Source of the DNA: Pseudomonadota bacterium
GTDB lineage: Bacteria; Pseudomonadota; Gammaproteobacteria; Competibacterales; Competibacteraceae
Reading direction: 5' to 3'
Assembly (NCBI GenBank): GCA_018262135.1
Contig: JAGTSD010000010.1
Coordinates: 1 to 13,281, forward strand
Length of the DNA stretch: 13,281 bases
In this document: positions 8,627 through 13,281 of the stretch, piece by piece
Layout of the letters: every line of letters starts with the position of its first letter
Numbering within the stretch: the stretch's first letter is position 1
Program-made: the position numbers and the translations under genes
The notes under the pieces: model-generated
Told to the model about the DNA's origin: nothing
Databases searched by the model: none
What the model saw: the letters and a program-made list of their open reading frames with translations, nothing else

Positions 8627-9925
8627 TCAGTAGAACACTTCCGCCGCGGTGATTTCGCTGGCGCGGAGGGAGAGCGTTACGCTGCCACCGGATTTGCGCA
8701 CCGTGATGCGGACGAGACCTTCCGCGAAGGCGTCCAGTTGGCCGCGGTATTGTGCGCCGGTCTTGGTGCGCAGCTTGACGATTTTACCGACATGCTGGCC
8801 CAGTTCGCCGACCGGAGTGGGGTGATAGGTCTTCTGAATCACGACCGGGGTTTGGACGACCGGCGCCGGCGTGACTTCCGGTTCCGGTTCCGGTTCCACG
8901 CCCAAAGCCTTTGCTACCCTGGCGGCGTCCCAGTCCACGCTGAGGTCGGTGACCGGGGTCTCGTTTGCCTTCAGCGTGAGACCGAGTACCTTGATCACGT
9001 CGGCAGGGGTATATTCATTCAGTTCGGCGGGATTGATAGGCACTGGCGGCGTGGCCGTAATCGTCAGGACGCCGCCTTCGCTCAAATAACGCTGGTAGGC
9101 GGCGATCAGGCCCGGTCCCGGGGCGATGCCGTTGGCGCGCAGGCGCTCGACCACCAACCGAACGTGGTCGGCGAGATACTCGGGGATCGGCTTGCCGGCC
9201 TTGCTGGCGCAGTAGTTGTTTCGGTGCTGGTTGAAACCGTCGTCGCGCACTACGAGATTGAGTTTGGCCAGCTTGGGGGTAAACGAGGTGGCCAGTGCCA
9301 TCAGGGATTCCGGCGGCTGGGTCAGGGCAAGGCCGACATCGAGATTCAGCGTCGCCCAGTTCCGGGAGGCGCTATCCACCCGCAGCGCCAGCACGTTGTT
9401 TTTAGCATCAACGCGATAGCCGATTTCCAGATTGCCGGTCAACCGGTCGTAGCCCATTTCCCGCCACGCAGCCGCGCCGAAAGCGTTGATCGGCCCGCAG
9501 CCCAGCGCTTCGAGATGATCGAGGGGCGCGCTTTTCGTGGTCTCAGTCGAACTGGTGCCGGCAATGTCGCCCAGCGGTAGTTCGATATCCTGGAACGACA
9601 GCGAAAGCGCCTCGGGCAACCGGCCCCGGCTCAGTTGCCAGCGGGTATGAAGCAGGGCCAGAAGATTGGGGGCGTTAAGCCGGATCGCGCCAATCGTGAT
9701 GGAGTCGTTGGCGGAGATCGGCGCGATCCGCAAGCGGTTGACGCCCACCGATCCGGTCGGCGACACGGCGATGCCACCGTAGCTGATTTCGGCGAAGGGC
9801 CTGGCCATCGTCACGATCTGATCCACTTGTTGCTTGGCGCCGTACCACAGGTAGCCGGCGATGCCGCCGCCGAGCAGAACCACAACGATGAGGATGGCAA
9901 TCGCGATATTGACCAACTTGCGCAT
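8627..9925 (-). CDS. Membrane-anchored periplasmic protein with small beta-barrel-like C-terminal domain
   Basis: A 432-aa protein. The start at 9925 (MRKLVNIAIAILIVVVLLGG) puts an Arg/Lys pair directly before a hydrophobic segment (residues ~5-26, ending GYLWYG), a classic uncleaved signal anchor; the longer reading to 10363 overlaps the divergent gene and is Pro/Arg-rich shadow. The body (~30-335) is predicted alpha/beta, with strands such as VNRLRIAPI and LNLDVGLAL that recall AsmA/DUF945-like periplasmic proteins, without a firm match. A Pro/Glu linker (PEPEPE, near 344-350) and Pro/Val-rich segment lead to a ~63-aa C-terminal domain (370-432) with the pattern GKIVKLRTKTGAQYRGQL then VRITVRKSGGSVTLSL. 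This resembles a five-strand Sm/SH3-like barrel, an inference from strand pattern alone. The function is unknown. It probably sits in the inner membrane facing the periplasm. The ribosome binding site is weak. Confidence 0.72.
   Translation of the reverse strand: MRKLVNIAIAILIVVVLLGGGIAGYLWYGAKQQVDQIVTMARPFAEISYGGIAVSPTGSVGVNRLRIAPISANDSITIGAIRLNAPNLLALLHTRWQLSRGRLPEALSLSFQDIELPLGDIAGTSSTETTKSAPLDHLEALGCGPINAFGAAAWREMGYDRLTGNLEIGYRVDAKNNVLALRVDSASRNWATLNLDVGLALTQPPESLMALATSFTPKLAKLNLVVRDDGFNQHRNNYCASKAGKPIPEYLADHVRLVVERLRANGIAPGPGLIAAYQRYLSEGGVLTITATPPVPINPAELNEYTPADVIKVLGLTLKANETPVTDLSVDWDAARVAKALGVEPEPEPEVTPAPVVQTPVVIQKTYHPTPVGELGQHVGKIVKLRTKTGAQYRGQLDAFAEGLVRITVRKSGGSVTLSLRASEITAAEVFY
8876..8897 (-). 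repeat. Short tandem repeat encoding a PEPEPE linker
   Basis: TTCCGG is repeated perfectly three times (8876-8893) plus TTCC. On the minus strand it encodes alternating Glu-Pro just before the C-terminal domain of the membrane-anchored protein. The 6-nt unit could expand or contract by whole codon pairs and so alter linker length without changing the frame. Confidence 0.75.
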
Positions 9926-9960
9926 GGACGGGAACCCGGTAGGTTTGCTTGCCTGAAAGC

Positions 9961-9966
9961 ATAATA
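9961..9966 (-). promoter_or_regulatory. Possible -10 element for the membrane-anchored protein gene
   Basis: Read on the minus strand this is TATTAT (five of six to TATAAT), about 36 nt upstream of the ATG at 9925. The -35 position (GGCAAG) is poor, so the call is tentative. Confidence 0.28.
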
Positions 9967-10022
9967 CGCCATCGCCAGATGTGCTTGCCGGTAGTGAGAA
10001 GATCGCCCATTTTTTGTTAAGC

Positions 10023-10051
10023 TTGCGCGGTTTTTTCCCGTCCTCTCTATT
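10023..10051 (+). promoter_or_regulatory. Possible promoter for the DUF1015 / EF-G-like operon
   Basis: TTGCGC (10023-10028), a 17-nt spacer and TCTATT (10046-10051) give a weak sigma-70-like pair, 41 nt before the ATG at 10093. Four of six bases match in the -10 and three in the -35. Confidence 0.28.
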
Positions 10052-10092
10052 CCCTCGGCGGTTTATCCCAGTCAACAAGGATTGAAGCAAAC

Positions 10093-11439
10093 ATGAACTT
10101 CGCTGGCATCGGTCTACAGCTTCCGTCGCTGCTTTTACCCCGGCCGGGGGTGGACCTGACGAAATGGGCGGTGGTCGCCTGCGATCAGTACACCTCGCAG
10201 CCAGATTACTGGGTGCGGGTGGACGCGCTGGTGGGCGACGCGCCCTCGACGCTGCGGCTGATCCTGCCGGAAGTGTATCTGGGCGCCGCCGATGAGGCGC
10301 AGCGCATTCAGGCCATTCAGGCAACCATGCGCCGCTATCTGACTGAGGGCGTGCTGGTTTCACAGCCGCCCGGCCTGGTGCGGGTGGAGCGGGAGACGGC
10401 GCGAGGCCGAACCCGCAAGGGTCTGATCGTGGCGCTGGATTTGGAGCATTACGATTTCAACCCCGGCGCCAAGACCCTGATTCGGCCCACCGAGGGCACC
10501 ATCATCGAACGCCTGCCGCCACGGGTCCGGGTGCGGGAAGAAGCGCCGCTGGAATTGCCGCACGCCATGGTGCTGATCGACGACCTGGGGCGCACGGTGA
10601 TCGAACCGTTGTTCGCCGAGCCGCTGGAGACTTTGTACGATTTTCCGCTGATGATGGATAGCGGCCGGGTGCGCGGTTGCCGGGTCGAGCATCCCGTCCT
10701 GATCCAATGGGTGGTCGAGCAGTTGGCGCGGCTGGCGGACCCCGTGGCGTTCAACGCCCGTTATGGGGTCAGCGACGAGCCGGTGCTGCTGTACGCCATG
10801 GGCGACGGCAACCACTCCTTCGCCACCGCCAAGATCATCTGGGAGAACCTCAAGCGCGCCGCGCCCGATCCGGCGACGGTTATGAACCATCCGGCCCGCC
10901 ATGCCCTGGTCGAACTGGTCAATCTGCACGACGAGGGGCTGGAATTCGAGGCGATCCACCGGGTCGCATTCGGCGTCGATCCCGCCAGGTTGCTGGCGGC
11001 GCTGGCGGATTTTTTCGCGGCGCAAGATTCCACGCTGGCGGTGCTGGATTACCCCTCGTGGGAAGCGGCGCGGCAGGCGTGGCAGGAAATGCAACGGTCG
11101 CCCGGTCGCCACGTCATCGCGTTCGTCAGTCAGAATCGTTACGGCGTGTTGGCTATCGGCCAGCCGCGCCTGACGTTGCCGGTTGCTGGCCTGCAAGCGT
11201 TTCTGGATCAATATCTGCCCGGCCAGTCCGGCGCGTCGCTCGACTACATTCATGGCGAGGATGCGCTGGAGCAACTCGGCGCGCAGCCTGGCAATATCGG
11301 CTTTTATCTGCCGGCGCTGGCCAAGGAAGACTTCTTCCGCACCGTGATCCGCGACGGCGCCCTGCCTCGCAAGACCTTCTCGATAGGGGAGGCCAACGAG
11401 AAGCGGTTTTATCTGGAATGCCGCCGGATCAGTGAGTAA
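10093..11439 (+). CDS. DUF1015 family protein
   Basis: A 448-aa protein recognised as DUF1015, a widespread uncharacterised family. The start at 10093 has AAGGA (10077-10081) 11 nt upstream. Family features include the N-terminal WAVVACDQYTSQPDYW, the segment HYDFNPGAKTLIRPTEGTII, and the central MGDGNHSFATAK (residues 236-247), which takes the place of the ADGHHR-type motif seen in other branches; Asp238, Asn240 and His241 are the likely functional residues. A small C-terminal part ends KTFSIGEANEKRFYLECRR. No signal peptide or membrane segment is seen, so it is probably cytoplasmic. No function is established here. The next gene, an EF-G-like GTPase, starts 4 nt after its stop, which strongly suggests co-translation. 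Confidence 0.85.
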   Translation: MNFAGIGLQLPSLLLPRPGVDLTKWAVVACDQYTSQPDYWVRVDALVGDAPSTLRLILPEVYLGAADEAQRIQAIQATMRRYLTEGVLVSQPPGLVRVERETARGRTRKGLIVALDLEHYDFNPGAKTLIRPTEGTIIERLPPRVRVREEAPLELPHAMVLIDDLGRTVIEPLFAEPLETLYDFPLMMDSGRVRGCRVEHPVLIQWVVEQLARLADPVAFNARYGVSDEPVLLYAMGDGNHSFATAKIIWENLKRAAPDPATVMNHPARHALVELVNLHDEGLEFEAIHRVAFGVDPARLLAALADFFAAQDSTLAVLDYPSWEAARQAWQEMQRSPGRHVIAFVSQNRYGVLAIGQPRLTLPVAGLQAFLDQYLPGQSGASLDYIHGEDALEQLGAQPGNIGFYLPALAKEDFFRTVIRDGALPRKTFSIGEANEKRFYLECRRISE

Positions 11440-11443
11440 ACCC

Positions 11444-13281
11444 ATGGCCAAGGCTCCAGACCTGGCGCGAGTGCGCAACATCGGCGTCGCCGCGCACGTG
11501 GACGCCGGCAAGACCACCCTGACCGAGCGAATGCTGTACTACGCCGGCGCTTCCCACAAGATCGGCGAAGTCCACGAAGGCGCGGCGCACATGGATTACC
11601 AGGTCGAGGAACAGGTGCACGGCATTACCATCACCGCCGCCGTGACCCAACTGCCCTGGCGCGAGCATCGCATTCAACTGATCGATACGCCCGGCCACGT
11701 GGATTTCACCATCGAGGTCGAGCGTTCGATGCGGGTGCTGGACGGTTGCGTGATCGTGTTGGACGGGGTGCGCGGGGTGGAGCCGCAGACCGAAACCGTC
11801 TGGCGGCAACGCACCAAATTCCGGTTGCCGGCGCTGTTTTTCATCAACAAGCTGGACCGGCCCGGCGCTGATTTCGACCGCGCCATGGCGACGGTGCGCG
11901 AGCGGCTGGGCGCGGAGCCGGTGGCGGTGACCGTGCCCGCGCCGGAGTATGACGGTTCGGTGATCCACCTGATCGACAAGACCCTGCTACGCTTCACCGG
12001 CGACAAGGGCGAGGAGGTGCGGGCGACGCCCTGCGGTGCGGCGAGTTGGGATTGGGCGCGGCATTATCGGGAAACTCTGCTGCTGGCAGCGGCGGAAATG
12101 GACGATGCCTTGGCCGAACAGGTGTTGGCGGAGGAGGAAGTGGAACCGGAGGCGGTCTGGGCGGCGCTGCGCCAGACCGCGCTGGCGGGCAAGGTTTGTC
12201 CCTGTTTCGCCGGTAGCGCGTTGCGCAATCAGGGGGTGCAACCGTTGCTGGACGGGGTGGTGCGGTTGTTGCCGGCCCCGACCGAGCGGCCGCCGAGTCT
12301 GGCACATCGGCCTGATGGCGGCGAGGAGTGGGTGGCGATTAAGGCAGGCGAGCCGCTGGCCGCGCTGGCGTTCAAGGTGCAGATGTGGGAGGGCCGCCGC
12401 CACGTGTTTGCCCGGCTGTACCGGGGGACGCTGAAACCGGGCGACGAGGTCGCCATTCCTGGTCCGAACGGGATGGTGCGCCAGGAGCGGGTCGCGCGGC
12501 TGTTCGAGGTGGACGCCAACCATAAAACCCGGCTGGATGAAGCGACCGCCGGTCAGATCGTGCTGCTGGCTGGGCTGCGCTGGGCCACCACCGGGGATAC
12601 GCTGTGCGCGCCAGGCCATCCGCTGTGGCTGGAGCGGATCGAAACCCGCGAGCCGGTGCTGGGGCTGGCTATCGAGCCGCAGTCCAGTGCCGATGAGGAG
12701 AAACTGCTGGAGGCGCTGGACAAGTTGCAGCAGGAAGATCCCACCCTGCGGGTCGAGGAAGACCAGGAGACCGGCCAGCGTGTGCTGCGGGGCATGGGCG
12801 AGCTGCATTTGCAGATTGCCGGGGAGCGCCTGCGGCGGGAGTTCAACGTCAACCTCCGGGTCGGCAATCCCGACGTGGTGACCCGCGAGACGATTGCCGG
12901 GTCGGCTGAAGCGGGCAGCCTGTTCCACCGGCTGATCGAACAGCCGGACGGCAAGAAGCTGGAGATGAAAGCCGGGGCGCGGGTGGCGGTGGAACCGTTG
13001 CCGCGCGGGGCGGGCATTGCGATTGACGCCGCGCCCCGGGTGCGGCCGGATGGCGTGGAACTGAATCCCGCACAACGGGAGACGGCGGCAGGCGGGGCCG
13101 AGGATGCGCTAGCCAGCGGTCCCGCGACCGGGGCGGCGTTGCAGGATCTGGCGGTGCGGGTGCTGGAGGTCGAACTGTTCGGCGCATTGTCCAGCCCGTC
13201 GGCGGTGCGGGTGGCGGTGGCGGAAGCGACGCGCAAGGCGCTGGCCCAGGCCGGCGGTTTGGTGTTGCGGCCGATCATGAA
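11444..13281 (+). CDS. Divergent EF-G-like translational GTPase (partial, open at window end)
   Basis: The reading frame from ATG 11444 stays open to the window end: 612 complete codons, with the last codon cut. It is EF-G-like. G1 is AHVDAGKTT (17-25); the switch I segment is VEEQVHGITIT, where canonical EF-G has ERGITIT; G3 is DTPGHVDF with the catalytic-site His85; G4 is NKLD (135-138); and G5 is GSA (257-259). Domain III has RGMGELHL (Met451). Domain IV begins near 473 (VGNPDVVTRETI), but the SGGRGQYG-type loop of EF-G is absent and the FGSYH-type loop has become FGALSSPSAV. It ends ALAQAGGLVLRPIM, like EF-G before domain V, so about 80 residues are missing. Motor and ribosome-binding parts are kept while the tip that contacts the decoding centre has changed, which points to an EF-G paralogue (EF-G2-like) rather than housekeeping fusA. 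It lies 4 nt after the DUF1015 gene. Confidence 0.88.
   Translation, partial: MAKAPDLARVRNIGVAAHVDAGKTTLTERMLYYAGASHKIGEVHEGAAHMDYQVEEQVHGITITAAVTQLPWREHRIQLIDTPGHVDFTIEVERSMRVLDGCVIVLDGVRGVEPQTETVWRQRTKFRLPALFFINKLDRPGADFDRAMATVRERLGAEPVAVTVPAPEYDGSVIHLIDKTLLRFTGDKGEEVRATPCGAASWDWARHYRETLLLAAAEMDDALAEQVLAEEEVEPEAVWAALRQTALAGKVCPCFAGSALRNQGVQPLLDGVVRLLPAPTERPPSLAHRPDGGEEWVAIKAGEPLAALAFKVQMWEGRRHVFARLYRGTLKPGDEVAIPGPNGMVRQERVARLFEVDANHKTRLDEATAGQIVLLAGLRWATTGDTLCAPGHPLWLERIETREPVLGLAIEPQSSADEEKLLEALDKLQQEDPTLRVEEDQETGQRVLRGMGELHLQIAGERLRREFNVNLRVGNPDVVTRETIAGSAEAGSLFHRLIEQPDGKKLEMKAGARVAVEPLPRGAGIAIDAAPRVRPDGVELNPAQRETAAGGAEDALASGPATGAALQDLAVRVLEVELFGALSSPSAVRVAVAEATRKALAQAGGLVLRPIM

Noticed and set aside
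8876..8897. Hexanucleotide repeat as a CRISPR or regulatory repeat
   Set aside because: It is too short, has no spacers, and is explained as a Pro-Glu coding repeat.
8618..9580. Plus-strand ORF of 320 aa opposite the membrane-anchored protein
   Set aside because: It runs antisense to a protein with a clear signal anchor and plausible domains, and its own sequence has no known features.
9926..10363. N-terminal extension of the membrane-anchored protein
   Set aside because: It is Pro/Arg-rich, overlaps the divergent DUF1015 start, and the signal anchor at 9925 is a typical N-terminus.
10360..11517. Long minus-strand ORF (385 aa) opposite DUF1015
   Set aside because: The forward frame has DUF1015 motifs and a ribosome binding site; the reverse product is Arg/Gln-rich with no recognisable domain.
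11987..13075. Minus-strand ORF (362 aa) opposite the EF-G-like gene
   Set aside because: EF-G motifs continue through the whole region on the plus strand, so this is a shadow.

Overview
The window is GC-rich, densely coded chromosomal DNA without any recognisable mobile element, RNA gene or CRISPR array. A DUF1820 gene, an argD-like gene of proteobacterial type and the general gene style point to a gammaproteobacterium. A more exact placement cannot be made from the sequence alone.

Layout, left to right. Positions 1-856 (minus) hold the N-terminal two thirds of an acetylornithine-type aminotransferase (argD/astC), cut by the window edge and interrupted by a frame-changing deletion near 490-499. 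A 292-nt gap separates it from a divergent GalT-like HIT-superfamily protein (DUF4921, 1149-2546). This gene converges on a minus-strand pair: an aldehyde dehydrogenase (4509-6098) followed by a SWIM zinc-finger protein (2626-4497), with the Shine-Dalgarno of the second built over the stop codon of the first. Hairpins at 2565-2607 lie between the converging genes. Divergent from the dehydrogenase is an AAA-type ATPase fused to a C-terminal PD-(D/E)XK nuclease-like domain (6281-7855). A DUF1820 gene (8028-8375) and a 64-aa two-TM protein (8392-8586) follow and look like a small operon. They converge on a membrane-anchored protein with a small beta-rich C-terminal domain (8627-9925, minus). Divergent from that, a DUF1015 protein (10093-11439) is followed after 4 nt by an EF-G-like translational GTPase (11444 to the window end), which is open at the right edge.

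Most of these genes look like housekeeping or poorly characterised conserved genes, and no single pathway ties the window together. The three points most worth following up are: the DUF1015 / divergent EF-G pair, in which the GTPase keeps its G motifs but has altered domain IV loops; the ATPase-nuclease fusion; and the coupled aldehyde dehydrogenase / SWIM pair. None of them can be called a new system from sequence alone. The argD lesion may be a true mutation or an assembly error.
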